This document shows positions 41,346-53,266 of a stretch of 64,000 nucleotides of DNA, piece after piece. The stretch lies in the NCBI GenBank assembly GCA_023525715.1, contig CM042013.1:75437494-75501493 (forward strand). The letters run 5' to 3'. Source of the stretch: Cichorium intybus (lineage: Eukaryota; Streptophyta; Magnoliopsida; Asterales; Asteraceae). The notes beneath the pieces are model-generated. The model was not told the DNA's origin. It did no database searches and worked only from the letters and a program-made list of their open reading frames with translations. Numbering within the stretch: the first letter of the stretch is position 1; every line of letters begins with the position of its first letter. A program made the position numbers and the translations under genes.

Positions 41346-41800
41346 ATGTCTACTCCTGCTGATGGTTCTGCTCACCCGTCCTCCTCCCACCATAACTTCT
41401 CTTTGCTTTCGCTCTGCTCAAAGGTGACATTGGATGGTACCAACTATAATGACTGGATGTGAAACATAAAAATGGCTCTTAGATTCGAAAACAATGAGTA
41501 TGTCCTCAAGAAAGAACTCATTGAAATCAAAGAGGAAAAAGCTACTCCTGAAGAATACGCCTCCTACAAGAAACATTACGACGATGCAACCAAAGTGGCT
41601 TGCATCATGGTTGCCACTATAATCCCTGAGTTGCAGAGATTCTATAAGGACTATTAGCCTTATGATATGAACAAGGACCTTGTGGAAAAGTTCCACAAGC
41701 GAGCTCGTCAAGAAAAGTACGAGGTAGTCAAAGCCGTCATGGCATGCAAGTTGAAAGAGGGAGACTCTTTCACAAGATCCCATGAAAGGTGATTTTGTCA
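41346..41800 (+). pseudogene. Truncated gag of element B
   Basis: Starts MSTPADGSAH; LDGTNYNDW is a typical copia Gag start. A TGA at 41460 replaces the codon after NDWM. The longest clean piece is 41472-41657, ended by a TAG. The frame then continues through VKAVMACKLKEGDSF before the rearranged junction at 41765. The zinc knuckle and protease are gone. It is recognisably but distantly related to the Gag of A and C. Confidence 0.75.
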
Positions 41801-41898
41801 TCTTTCCCAAAAGTCAAAGCCCTCATGGCATGCTAGTTGTGAATCTTGTCTTTTGGGAAAGATGACAAAATCACCTTTCATGGGATCTTGTGAAAGAG
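41765..41898. repeat. 49-bp perfect inverted repeat at a rearranged junction
   Basis: Arms 41765-41813 and 41850-41898 are exact inverse copies; the right arm is native integrase-domain sequence. The 36-bp spacer begins with a 26-bp near-copy (two mismatches) of gag sequence at about 41730-41755. Confidence 0.95.
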
Positions 41899-42540
41899 GT
41901 GAAGATTTGTTGCATCTCATACATACGGATGTGTGTGGACCCTTCCGATCATCCACAAGAGATGCTAATTGATTCTATGTGACTTTTACAGATGATTACA
42001 ACAGATATGGTTATATCTACTTAATCAAGCATAAGTCAGAAACCTTTGAAAAGTTCAAAGTGTTCAAACATGAAGTCGAGAATCAGTTGCGCAGGAAGAT
42101 AAAGATGCTTAGATCCGATAGAGGCGGAGAGTATCTTACTATCGAATTCCACGACTATCTAAAGGAATGTGGAATAATTTCACAATTGACTCCTCCTAGG
42201 ACACCACAATTAAATGGTGTGGCTGAGTGGAGTAATCAGATCTTGTTAGACTTGGTTCGTTCCATGATGATCGAGCTTCTCATCCTATTCACTTCTGGGG
42301 GTATGCCTTAAAGATAGCCGCCCACATCCTTAATCTTGTCCCTACAAAGAAGGTTGACCAAACACCTCACGAGATGTGGATGGGGAAAGTTCCCTCATTA
42401 ACACATATCAAAGTCTAGGGTTGTGAAGCTTTCGTAAGACGAGAGACTCATGACAAGCTAGCAGCTAGAAGTGAGAAGTGTGTTTTCATTGGTTACCCAA
42501 AGAAGTCCTTTGGATATTTGTTCTACAAACCGTGGTCTTT
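41850..42540 (+). pseudogene. Integrase region of element B
   Basis: Begins with CESCLLGKMTKSPF, the C-terminal half of the integrase zinc-binding domain, then the rve core: HTDVCGPF (first Asp), FTDDYNRYGYIYL, RSDRGGEYL (second Asp) and GVAEWSNQ (catalytic Glu). A TGA at about 41970 and a frameshift after RSMM near 42270 break it; the sequence can be followed (HILNLVPTKKV, KCVFIGYPKKSFGYLFYKP) to about 42535. Integrase inserts the cDNA into the genome; this copy cannot. Confidence 0.85.
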
Positions 42541-42773
42541 GTAGCACGAAGATGAGTCTTGAGAGAGAGAGAGAGAGAGCTCATATTCAAAGAGGGCAGT
42601 GGGAGCACCATTGACCTTGAAGAAATTCAAGAGTCAACCAGTGAAGGATCCTTAGATGATACTAGCACTTAACCAGAGGAAGAAGTTCCTGTTGAACCGA
42701 TAGATAAGTCATTACCTCTTTGGCGTTCTAGTAGAGTTAGCATGCTACCTGAGTTCTATGATTTCCATATTAC

Positions 42774-43538
42774 TGAAAGGTTTTATGCAAATCTATGAAC
42801 TAAAACCCTAAGTTCACATGCAACCTATGAGGATCTATGTTTTCTACTATTAAACATATAAATATTTCCTAAAAGGCCACAAGAAAAATTACTAAAGAAT
42901 AAAATCAGAAAACTAACCTTTTAGTTGTTTCTTGCAAGCTAAGAAACGCAAGTGCCTTGCCTCAAATGAAGTTACACCCAAAACTAAGGTTTTTGAAAGT
43001 TCCAGAGAGAGGGAAGAATGGAAAAAGTCATGGCTTTTATGGTGCCTAGGGGTCTCTATTTATAGTTTCCAAGTGACCACCAGATAAGCCTTTAGAGATA
43101 AACCTTTTTGAATTCAAATAAGATAAACATTTATCTATCAATTCAAATCTATTTATCCTAACATATAATAATCGAAATTAGGGATAATCCCTCCATAATT
43201 TTGTTGGCCACTTAAACTAATATAATTGTCACTTACTCAACTATTGAATAATTACAATTCAGCCCCTGCACCTTTAATTAATCAAATTAATCACCAAATT
43301 AATTCCAATTAATTTCTAATTAATTAATATAGTTTCTAATTAATATATTATCACCATAATATATTAATAAACTATTTATTTTATTTCTATTGATTTATTA
43401 ATCATATAATAAATCAATCTTTCTCTCTCCTGGATTTTCTGCTAAACCTCTAGCCATGAGGGCAACCCAAATGGAATTTGCTACTATCAATTAGGTAAAT
43501 ACAAATTATTAGTCATGGCTTAGACACCTAATCCAACA
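42774..43538 (-). repeat. 3' LTR of element C
   Basis: 765 bp, TG...CA termini intact, next to the target duplication ATTAC. Confidence 0.9.
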
Positions 43539-46500
43539 GTCTCCCACTTGGATAAGTCTATGACTATAATTACTAATTTATCCTCTAATTGATCAACAAA
43601 CTTAGCTTCCTAGAAACTGCTGTCGAACTCTGACCCAGTCAGTTCTGTCCATAGATAAGTGATCATATGATCCTTCGTCCAACAAGATATTTTCAGACAC
43701 GAGACATGGATTGAGATCAATCTCTGTCCGATACTCTGTTTCCCGATTTTCGATTCTGCTTATGACTTTAGAACTTCTAATTGAACACATCAATTTAGTC
43801 CAGGCTGGCCAGCACTTTAGTCAACTTCAAAATCATCGAGAGGCCTACTGATATCTGTCTCCCATCAGGGTCAAGGAACGAATAAGCTTCGACACATATG
43901 TTTATATCTTTTGCCAGTCAAATTATTCACAACAACATGTTTTATAACATCGAGTTACCGATGCGTTTTCGTACTATCAATGAACAACTGCCTTTGTAAA
44001 TTATAACTCATATCTCTCCACTTCAAGATCATAAGATATTATCATCTCAACATTGCTTGTGATGTAATCCATGAAGCAATCTATTGAGTGTGAGTTTATC
44101 CAATACTCAAATCTTTATTTCTAAGTACTCATGAATGTTGTAGCAATCCTATTGCTATGTCTAACTCCTTAGACAGTCTACAAACCAATTCATGACAGTC
44201 TTAATTCAATACTTACTTCCCAAAGTATGAGCGACTGTGGACCTTTCTGAATAATTAAATTATTCGGGAAGTAAACATGCGAAAGTGAAACATAAAGATC
44301 TGACTGGCAGCTACTCCTGCTTATTACCAAGTCTCCACAAGGTAATCACCAAGTAAGACCTTGTCATAAACTATTATCGGTTTCAAGATTTCTTTTAAAC
44401 TTTCAATTCTAATTTTACAGCTATGTCTTTATGAACCTTACACTCTTTCTATGTATCCAAAGTATCTTATACTTATACACTTTATTGCAGATGATCCAAT
44501 CGGATGCTCATCCGATAACATCTCAATATATTATCCTTATGTCTCTCCTAACTCCATTCTGGTAATGTGTACTGTGACTTCCTATGGTTCTGGGGTCTTT
44601 AGTCTACTTGACTACACCCTAAGACTATTTCGAGGTGTTATGAAGTGCCGGTGAACCACATGCGCTCCATCAGAATACCAACGAGATTCTTTAACCATGA
44701 AGTCCTTTAACATCATGTCCTGACGTTAATAATTACGACTTTGAAAAAAAATTCAAATTAACACTATCACTTTCACCCTAATCATTTCCCAATGAATTTC
44801 TTAATTTCTTTCATGTCAAGTCATCACACTTTGCAATGATAGGAAAACCCTTTCCTGTGGTTATGCATCTTGAATCTCATCAAGATCATCTTGGCAGAGT
44901 TTCGATCTATCCCATAGACGTTTACAACCACCTGAGTATGGCGTATCTCTATTAAGTCTTTCATAGCGATCCATCTCTTAACACCAAGTCATTACACTTT
45001 GTAATGAAAGGAGACTCCCACTGGCTTTGACACGATTATAGACTATTCACAAAATCCATGACTTATGGCACATTTTGAGAATCCAAACCTTTCTGACATT
45101 TTAATGGAAATCTTTCAGCCCTTTCTCAAAATCCAATCATTTGGCATATTTTTGAGAATTTGAATATCCTTTCTTCCGAGATGCCCGTGGGGAAATCCCG
45201 GGCCTATTTATCTTTGTACTGGGACACTCTTTGTGAGTCCCTATTAGTGTGCCGGTTATCCACACGCGCTCCACCAATGATTCACAATATGCCATACAGT
45301 ATCCTTTCAGATTTCATCCTCTATTGATAGTGATTCTCCCGGAATCAATTACTTGACTCTGAGTATCGTCTCACTCAACCAGATGTTCTGAAGGTATGTA
45401 TCTGTCCATGTTTCTTTCTTTTGATGATTCAGTTACTCCCACTGGTTTTTAGACCAGGTGTAAATCAATCAAATTGTCACATAGACAGTGTCTCGCCCTA
45501 AGGTTCTCTTGTTTGGCAGCAACCGGGCTCACCAATGCTTCCAAGTAGTCGGATTGTAGGTCCGTACCAACTATAGTGTTTTACCACCAATCGGTATGTC
45601 ACCCTGATCATAACTACTTATGATGGTGATCAATACTACTGGTCAAGAGGAGACTATGTCAGTTGCAAAACAGAAATCTAATTTCTGCTCCAAGCCTAGT
45701 GATGACTAAAGGGTCTTTCACTTGGCTAATCATGAACTCATTCAGGACTGTCCCAACTCCCACTGTTTCCTTAGAACATGAGTTCTTTCTAAAAGAGCTC
45801 TTCTTTTACAGTTACAGCGGGATAGCCAATGAAACGACAATGCTGATCATGTTCAGGCTAATCATGAGGTTCGGATGAACACTACAAGACCCTGGACTTT
45901 CTATGTATAAGTGGGATAATCCCAGCTTTACATTTCAGACAGTGTCTGCAAGACCTACTTAGTCTATGATGTGGTCGGAATATGGTTTATATGGACTGAC
46001 TGGTATAGTATTCATCTTATTGGAAACTAATTGACAATGTATCTCATACATCGAGGATCGAACTGTTTCGACCAATTCTCCATTATCTTCCCTAAGACAC
46101 ATTATAACTATTAATGTTCTTGGAAGAGAATGAACTGTGAAACATTTTTATGTTATCGCTCAGGATCTGTGGAACTTGTACTTCCTTTGAAGTCCTTGAA
46201 CTGTTCAAGGTTTCAATTCAATCGCTTATCCCGATAAGCAAAGTCATATTCGTCATACAAAATGATAAATATCGTGAAATACAAACAATTGTGTTCTATA
46301 TCAAGATTCGAGCAAATACACAGCAACAGGTGTGTCCGTTGCTCTTAATCTCAATGTCTTTTACATATCTATGTAAACTTATGACTTTCTTAACTTTGTT
46401 CAAGACTTGCAATCTTCAGTTGACTCTAAGTCAACTGATTCCAAAATCCTATCCGCTGGATCTTTGGGTGATTCATTTCTTGCCATATGTGCTTTATAAA

Positions 46501-46920
46501 AAACTTAATCATCATCTGACTCCAAGTCAGATGATTCCAAAGTCCTGTCCAACTGGACATTTGGTTGATTCATTTATTGACACATTAAGAACTCAATTCA
46601 TCAAGAGACTTTAAGTCAAATGATTCCAAGTCCTGTCCAACTGGACCTTTGGTTGAATTGATTCTTATGATATTTAAATTAACCATCATAAATGACACAA
46701 TTCTTGAATCCAAACATTTTGGATGCATCAACACTCAAGTTATTATTAATCATACATTCAACACATTCATATAACATTTCAAGGACATTTCAGACAACAG
46801 GTGTTAAAAGAAAATTGACAATTTTATTAAAACAAAAATCCTTGAATAATGTAATATATGATAGACAATGTCAAAATGCATCTAAAGGCTAATAACAATA
46901 TTTTAATATCTATCTAAACT
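43539..46920 (-). other. Non-coding 3' region of element C
   Basis: About 3.4 kb with no pol-like frame. Shares order and similarity with the 3' region of A. Contains a leader-type hairpin at 45243-45278 (ATTGGTG/CACTAAT in sense, one G-U pair) and a weaker one at 44641-44672. Near 46410-46630 are three units of roughly 75 bp, two with perfect stems AGTTGAC/GTCAACT (46418-46436) and CATCTGAC/GTCAGATG (46513-46533). Confidence 0.75.
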
Positions 46921-47856
46921 TCAAAACTGCACGAGCTGCAGATCCAATCCAAATGTGCTCCTATGTGCCAGAGCCCCGTGCCTTATTGATTTCCTGCATA
47001 CAAACCAAAATGTGACTATCACATTATGTATCAAGAAATCTTGGAACAGGAGTTTTGAGGTTTTCAGATATACCTGAGCTTTCAAAAGATTTGGAGCGTC
47101 TTCCAATCTTTCCGTGACTGTATCCGATTTAGTGGATTCCCAATTTGAGACATGTCCAGACGATCTCGACCGTTTCTTGTTACGTCTCTTCACTGGACTT
47201 AATCCAGAAGTAGATGGGCCATTGGAGCTATGCCTGTCCAAGAGTGACTCATATAAAGTCAACAGTGGACGCATTTCCATGAAGGTCCTTTTCTGGTCTT
47301 CCTTTCTATACGTTTGAATGAACATATCGTACTTTCTAGTCAGCGAGGCGAGTAAAAAGTTGACACTCATCTCCTGATGTATGGAATAACCAAGTTTGTA
47401 CAATTCGCCTATGTAAGCTTTAATCTGAAGAACATGCGAATTGATGCTACTTCCTTCTTTTAGCTTGCACTCTGCAAGTCTTTTGAAGATCCTAGCTCGT
47501 TCCTCTTCAACTGGTTTTTGGAACCTTTCCTCAACGAGTTGCATTAACTCATATGGCCCCAAGGATTCAAAATCCTTGCGGAACTCGGGGTCAATGGTCA
47601 ATAACATGAGGTCAAGAATCTTTTCGGATTCATCAACTAAGAAGTTATGCTTCTCATAAGAACCTTTTATGATGACTTGTTCCGGTGGGACCGGGATCGG
47701 ATACTCGGTGAGATGTAGCTTGCCAGCAATGCCGAGAACCAGTCTCCAATTGCGAAGCCATTCCTTACAGTTGAGGCCAGTCAGCCTTTCCATATTTGGC
47801 AGGTGCATTCTGATGCTTTCAGAAATGGGTGAAGTAGGAGAATTGACACTTGACAT
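46921..47856 (-). CDS. Gag protein of element C
   Basis: An uninterrupted 311-residue frame from MSSVNSPTSP. Copia-type Gag: RLTGLNCKEWLRNWRLVL (about 24-41), LDLMLLTIDPEFRKDFESLG (about 82-101), LAECKLKEGSSINSHVLQI (about 148-166), NFLLASLTRKYD (about 185-196). The tail is basic (VKRRNKKRSRSSG, about 235-247) with no CCHC knuckle; the last 60-odd residues may not be native. About half its residues match the Gag of A by eye, which has a TAG where this one has Lys after SLTR. It is the only open Gag among the nested copia elements here and could supply particles if transcribed. Unlinked to any pol. Confidence 0.85.
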   Translation of the reverse strand: MSSVNSPTSPISESIRMHLPNMERLTGLNCKEWLRNWRLVLGIAGKLHLTEYPIPVPPEQVIIKGSYEKHNFLVDESEKILDLMLLTIDPEFRKDFESLGPYELMQLVEERFQKPVEEERARIFKRLAECKLKEGSSINSHVLQIKAYIGELYKLGYSIHQEMSVNFLLASLTRKYDMFIQTYRKEDQKRTFMEMRPLLTLYESLLDRHSSNGPSTSGLSPVKRRNKKRSRSSGHVSNWESTKSDTVTERLEDAPNLLKAQVYLKTSKLLFQDFLIHNVIVTFWFVCRKSIRHGALAHRSTFGLDLQLVQF

Positions 47857-48096
47857 CTATAAAAGAAACAAATTTTATTAGTTTAATTGACCCTTTTAAA
47901 TAATTACCCAATATGTTATTTAATAAGGCTAGGATCCAAAATACCCCAACTATGGTGTGAAGAGGGATGCCGTAATCACAACATAATGGTCATTAAGGTA
48001 GATAAACACTTATCAATTTCATCTTATGAAATTCCTAGATCTGTTGAGATTCATTAAACTTTTCAATGGCATGTTTAATCTCGGATGTGCTCCACT

Positions 48097-48301
48097 GTTT
48101 GTGACTGGGATGCCGAGGATCACAAACTGGATGTGAATAACCATGCAAATTAGCTTGGTACTCTCAGGTTAATTATCATCTCTAATTGATGTGCCGGTAA
48201 ACCACACACGCTCCATCAACAATGATAATACCCGGGAAACATATTGCAACTCTTTATGAACCCCTATTGGTGTGCCGGTAAACCACACACGCTCCACCAA
48301 T
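48097..48301 (-). promoter_or_regulatory. Leader hairpin cluster of element C
   Basis: In sense order: 48266-48301 (stem ATTGGTG/CACCAAT), 48186-48219 (TTGATG/CATCAA), 48097-48127 (GTTTGTGA/TCACAAAC). The first two have loops GAGCGTGTGTGGTTTACCGG. Order and spacing match A and B. Confidence 0.65.
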
Positions 48302-49208
48302 GTTTTATAAAGTGCAATGTGCAGTTTCATGGATTAGCACCAATTCACATTTTTCCTAAAGTAACTAGATTTGGGTTTTATTAAGCTATTCCAGTACTTT
48401 GAATAATATCATTATACTTTTAATGAGATTAGGCGGTCCTATCAAACCCGTTCGGCTAACGACCTTCCACTGGTCAGGAGAGCGGTGGGTGAGAGTGGAC
48501 ACCCATTAGACCGCCATTTTATAGGCAGTCTCCTTATACCCTCTTTATAGACCAGCTTCGTGAATGAGGCCTACTATTGATTTGACTAACCATTTAATCT
48601 TATACATATAATATTAACTTTTAATTATAATATATATAAGATGAATTTTAAACCTTTTAAAATGTTTCTGGTTTATCTTTTAATTTTTTGGAATTTAAAC
48701 TATTAAATTTAAAATTAAATTAAACCTTTAAAAGATTTAATTTATCCTTTAAATAAACAATTAATTAAATTAATTAAATCTAGGTATTTTAAACTTTTAA
48801 AATATATATGGTTTATCTTTTAATTTTTCGAGAATTTAAACTATTAAATTAAAAATTAAATTAAACCTTTAATTATCTTTTAAACAATTAATTAAATTAA
48901 TTAAATGAAGATAGGTATCACAAATTAATCAAATTAATTTAAACCTATCTTAAACCCCCTAATTATCGAAAATCAAATAATGGGTTTAAGGTTATCCAAT
49001 TATTAAATAATCAATGTTACAAAAAATAGAAAACCTTCTAAAACCCTAACATATTTTCGAAAATCATAAGGGGGAGGGGCTAGGGTTTTCAAAACCCTAA
49101 CCCTAAATCGATTTCAATAATATTAGGGTTTATAAGCTTTAAACCCTAAAATTTAGGAAAACTATTATACTTATTCAACAAGAAAATAGCCAAAAGCTCT
49201 GATACCAC

Positions 49209-49984
49209 CGAAAGGTTTTATGCAAATCTATGAAGTAAAACCCTAAGTTCACATGCAACCTATGAGGATCTATGTTTTCTACTATTGAACATATAAATAT
49301 TTCCTAAAAGGCCACAAGAAAAATTACTAAAGAATGAAATCAGAAAACTAACCTTTTAGTTGTTTCTTGCAAGCTAAGCAACGCAAGTGCCTTGGCTCAA
49401 ATGAAGTTACACCCAAAACTAAGGTTTTCGAAAGTTCCAGAGAGAGGGAAGAGTGGAAAGAGTCATGGCTTTTATGGTGCCTAGGGGTCTCTATTTATAG
49501 TTTCCAAGTGGCCACCAGATAAGCCTTTAGAGATAAACCTTTTTGAATTCAAATAAGATAAACATTTATCTATCAATTCAAATCTATTTATCCTAACATA
49601 TAATAATCGAAATTAGTGATAATCCCTCCATAATTTCGTTGGCCACTTAAACTACTATAATTGTCACTTACTAAACTATTGAATAGTTACAATTCAGCCC
49701 CTACACCTTTAATTAATCAAATTAATCACCAAATTAATTCCAATTAATTCCAGATTAATTTATAATTAATTAATATAGTTTCTAATTAATATATTATCAC
49801 CATAATATATTAATAAACTATTTATTTTATTTTTATTGATTTATTAATCATATAATAAATCAATCTTTCTCTCTCCTGGATTTTCTGCTAAACCTCTAGC
49901 CATGAGGGCAACCTAAATGGACTTTGCTACTATCAATTAGGTAAATACAAATTATTAGTCATGGCTTAGACACCTAATCCAACA
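49209..49984 (-). repeat. 5' LTR of element C
   Basis: 776 bp; ends CG instead of CA at the primer-site side. A telomere-like AGGGTTTTCAAAACCCT hairpin lies in the adjacent leader (about 49080-49100). Confidence 0.9.
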
Positions 49985-49989
49985 ATTAC

Positions 49990-51613
49990 TACAAATGGTG
50001 ACACGTTTGTCAGTGATAGAATACTGCTAAATTTGGATGAGCCAGCTAGCTACAAGGAAGCAATGACAGACCCTAAGGCTTCTAAATGGAAAGAGGCAGT
50101 GGACATCGAGATCAAGTCCATGTATGACAACCAAGTCTGGAATTTGGTTTATAATGTACCAGGTCGAAAGACAGTTGGGTGCAAATGGATCTTTAAGAAA
50201 AAGACCGACATGGATGGAAAGGTACACACTTTCAAGGCTCGACTAGTTGTGTAGGGATTCACTCAACCCCCAGGGGTTGACTATGATGAGACTTTCTCAC
50301 CAGTAGCCAAGATAAACTCTATTAGGATAATGCTCGACATAGCTGCCTTTCATGATTATAAAATTTGGCTGATGGATGTCAAGACCGCTTACCTTAACAG
50401 GAAGTTAGTTGAGGATGTTTACATAAGGCAGCCAGAGGGTTTTCTAGATGCGAAGTTTCCCAATAGAGTGTGCAAGCTTGAGAAATCCATTTATGGATTG
50501 AAACAAGCATCTCGTAGCTGGAATCTTTGCTTCCATGAGAAAGTCAAAGAATTTGGTTTCTCTAGGAGTGAAGATGAGTCCTGTGTGTATATCAAGGCTA
50601 GTGGGAGTATAGTAACTTTTCTGGTATTAAATGTCGATGACATACTACTCATGGGAAATGATATTCCAACCTTGCAAGAAGTTAAGTCTTGGCTTGGAAA
50701 GTGTTTTGGCATGAAAGACCTTGGAGAAGCGGCCTATATTCTCGGGATAAGAATTTTGAGAGATAGAAAAAAGAGACTAATTGGACTTACATACTTGAAT
50801 AAGGTACTAAAGAGGTTTAGTATGGAAAATTCAAACAAAGGAGAGCTTCCAATCCAGAGCAATACCAAATTGAGTAAGACTCAAAGTCCTAGTATAGATG
50901 AAGAGATAGCTGATATGAGTCGGGTACCTTACGCTTCGGCTGTAGGGTTGATCATATATGCTATGACATGTACTCGCCCTGATGTGTCCTTTGCTTTGAG
51001 CATGGTCAGTCGTGATCAGGGAAATCCAGGCAAAGCTCATTGGACAGCGGTTAAGAACATTCTCAAGTATTTGCAGAGGACGAAGGACATGCTTCTAGTC
51101 ATTGGTGACAATGATACGTTGAGAGTGAGTGGGTACAGTGACGCCATTTTTCAGACAGTTAGAGACAACTTTTGTTCTCAGTCGGGCTGGGTGTTTCTTC
51201 TAAATGGTGGAGCGGTAACTTGGAAGAGTTCCAAACAGGACACGGTGGCTGATTCAACTTGTGAATCAAAGTACATAGCTACAAGTGAAACATCAAAGGA
51301 AGCAGCTTGGCTGAAGAACGTCATCGGTGACCTCGGAGTAGTCTTGACCATTCAGGAGCCAGTGGAACTTTTCTGCGATAATGAAGGAGCGATTGACTTG
51401 ACTAAGGAACCAAGAGATCATGGAAAGTCTAGACATATCGACAGAAAGTACCATTACATCAGATACAGAATAGAAGAAGGTCAGCTCATCGTGAAGAGGG
51501 TATCATCTGAAGAGAACCCTGCAGATCCTTTGACGAAGGCTCTGAGTAGGGTCAAGCACAGTCAGCATGCTAGGAGCATTGGTCTGAGAGATGATATTAG
51601 TTTTGGTAGTTAG
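49990..51613 (+). pseudogene. Reverse transcriptase/RNase H of element B
   Basis: One frame with a single TAG (50252-50254, where copia elements normally have Lys in LVAKGFTQ) up to the stop at 51611-51613. RT landmarks: CKWIFKKK, DVKTAYLN (first catalytic Asp), LEKSIYGLKQASRSWN, and VLNVDDILLMGND, where the usual YVDD is NVDD. RNase H landmarks: GYSDA, STCESKYIA, ELFCDNEGAI, KSRHIDRKYHYIR, ENPADPLTKAL. A copia RT copies element RNA into cDNA. Interrupted upstream by C; the Tyr-to-Asn change in the catalytic box and the stop argue against activity. Confidence 0.9.
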
Positions 51614-52482
51614 ATAGTTAGTTTGAAACTTGTAACAAAGTAAATGTAATTGACTTTTGGTGATTAAATAATAGAGAATTATTTATGAGTTTGTTTACTG
51701 TCTTTTGTCAACTGTTTATTCTTGTGTTTCATTTTGCATGTTTTACTTCCTAAATAATATGATTATTCAAATTCCACGGTCTTTCATACTTTTGGAAGTA
51801 AGTAGTGAATTAAGACTGTCATGAATTGAATTGTAGATTGTCTAAGAATGTTAGACATAGAACTAGTATTGCTACAATGTTCATGAGTACTTAGAAATGG
51901 AGATTTAAGTATTGGATAAATCCATGCTTAGAGAATTACTTCATGGATTCTATCACAAGTAATTCTGAGACGATAATATCTTATGATCTTAAAACGGAGA
52001 TATATGAGTTGTAATTTACAAGTCGGTTATACATTGGTAGTGCGTAAACGCATCAGTAGCTTGATGTTATAAAATGCATTGTCATGCATGATTTGATAAG
52101 TAAAGGATACAAGCATACGAGTCAAAGTTTATTCATTCATTTTTCCCTAACAGGAACAGCGATATCTTTGGGCCCCTCGGTGATTTGGTGTTGACTTATA
52201 GTGCTGGGTCAGCCATGACTAAATTGATGTGTTCAATTATAAGTTCTATATCATTACAAAATCAGAAATCGGGAAAAAAAGTCTTGGACAATGAGATTGA
52301 TTTCATTCCATGTCTCATGTCCGAATGATATCTTGCAGAACGGAGGATTATATGATCACTTATCTTAGGACGCGTAACTGACTGGGTCAAAGTTCGTCTG
52401 TGGTTTTTGGAAGCTACAGTTTGCTGATCGATTCAGAAGTTATACTGGTAGTTATAGTTATAGACTTATCCAAGTGAGAGAC
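51614..52482 (+). other. 3' UTR and polypurine tract of element B
   Basis: Non-coding. Strongly similar (inverse) to 27680-28450 of A and 43539-44290 of C. Ends with GACTTATCCAAGTGAGAGAC before the LTR. Confidence 0.85.
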
Positions 52483-53266
52483 TGTTGGATTAGGTGTCTA
52501 AGCCCATAACTATAATTGGTATATACTTGAATTGATAGTAGCACAGTCCTTTTCGGTTGCCCTCAGTAGTCCAAATGGTATTAGAGTTATATAAGAGAGA
52601 GAAATAAATAGTTTATTAATTTATTATGTGATGATAAATTAATTAAAAACTAGTTTGGAATTAATTTGAATTAATTTAGGATTAATTAAAAGTGCAGGGA
52701 CTGAATTGTAATTGTTCAATAGTTGAACAATGAATAATTGTTGGGATATAATGTTGGACGAAATTAAGGGGATAGAAACCTTTAAAATTGCCAACTATAT
52801 ACGGTAGGTAAAGGGTTTGAATTTAAAGATAAAAGGTTTATCCGTTTTGAATTCAAATAAAGCTTATCTCTCATGTTTATATTTAATCTCCCTTGAGGCT
52901 ATAAATATCCCTCCCTGACACCTCATTATTTGCGCCAACTTCAGTAGACATTCCTCTGGAATTTTTTCTCTTCTCTCACAAGTATAATCTATAATCCTTC
53001 TCTAAGGTTTTATAACTAGCTTTTCTTAATAACCTAATAACCTAATTGTTTGGACTCATTGGGTGTGAGCCATTAGAGGCACGACAACTGTGGTGCTTGC
53101 TTCCAAAAGATCTACAAGAGAAGCAATCTTGTTGTTTACTATAATAACAGGTATGTAATCCTAAACTCTTTTTTTAGTTATAGGTTCAATAGTGAAAACA
53201 TAGATCCTTTAGGTTGCATGTGAACTTAAGGTTTATAAGTTTATTTGTTTTACCTAAATCCCATCA
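52483..53266 (+). repeat. 3' LTR of element B
   Basis: 784 bp, TGTTGG...CCATCA. Differs from the 5' LTR at many sites and by several indels. Confidence 0.9.

Larger units (their letters stand above)
42774..49984 (-). mobile_element. Element C: Gag-only Ty1/copia retrotransposon inside B
   Basis: LTRs 42774-43538 (3') and 49209-49984 (5'), primer site GCTCTGATACCA on the plus strand (49196-49207), polypurine tract GTCTCCCACTTGG (43539 on). ATTAC is directly repeated at 42769-42773 and 49985-49989, a perfect 5-bp target duplication inside the pol gene of B. It encodes one gag and nothing of pol. LTRs differ at about five sites in the first 195 bp by eye; the 5' LTR has its terminal CA changed to CG. 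As the guest of B it is the younger insertion. Confidence 0.95.
39379..53266 (+). mobile_element. Element B: Ty1/copia retrotransposon with pol, interrupted by C
   Basis: LTRs 39379-40203 and 52483-53266 begin TGTTGGATTAGGTGTC and end ATATCA/CCATCA. A primer site close to TGTTATCAGAGCT (40205-40217) and the polypurine tract CAAGTGAGAGAC (52471-52482) are in place. Order: degenerate gag (41346-41800), integrase (about 41850-42540), element C (42774-49984), reverse transcriptase and RNase H (to 51613), 3' UTR. Without C it is about 6.7 kb. The gag-to-integrase junction is rearranged, with protease missing. No clean target duplication: TATAA on the left, GACTG on the right, though GACT also occurs at 39371-39374. 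LTRs differ more than those of A or C by eye, so B is probably the oldest of the three. Confidence 0.9.

Noticed and set aside
46150..46614. A 154-codon plus-strand frame in element C.
   Set aside because: Antisense to the element, and built from the hairpin repeat units; no domain.
38451..49105. Telomere-like CCCTAAA / AGGGTTT words in the leaders of A, B and C, considered as interstitial telomere repeats.
   Set aside because: Only one or two units each, arranged as hairpins close to the primer site; better explained as part of the element leader.
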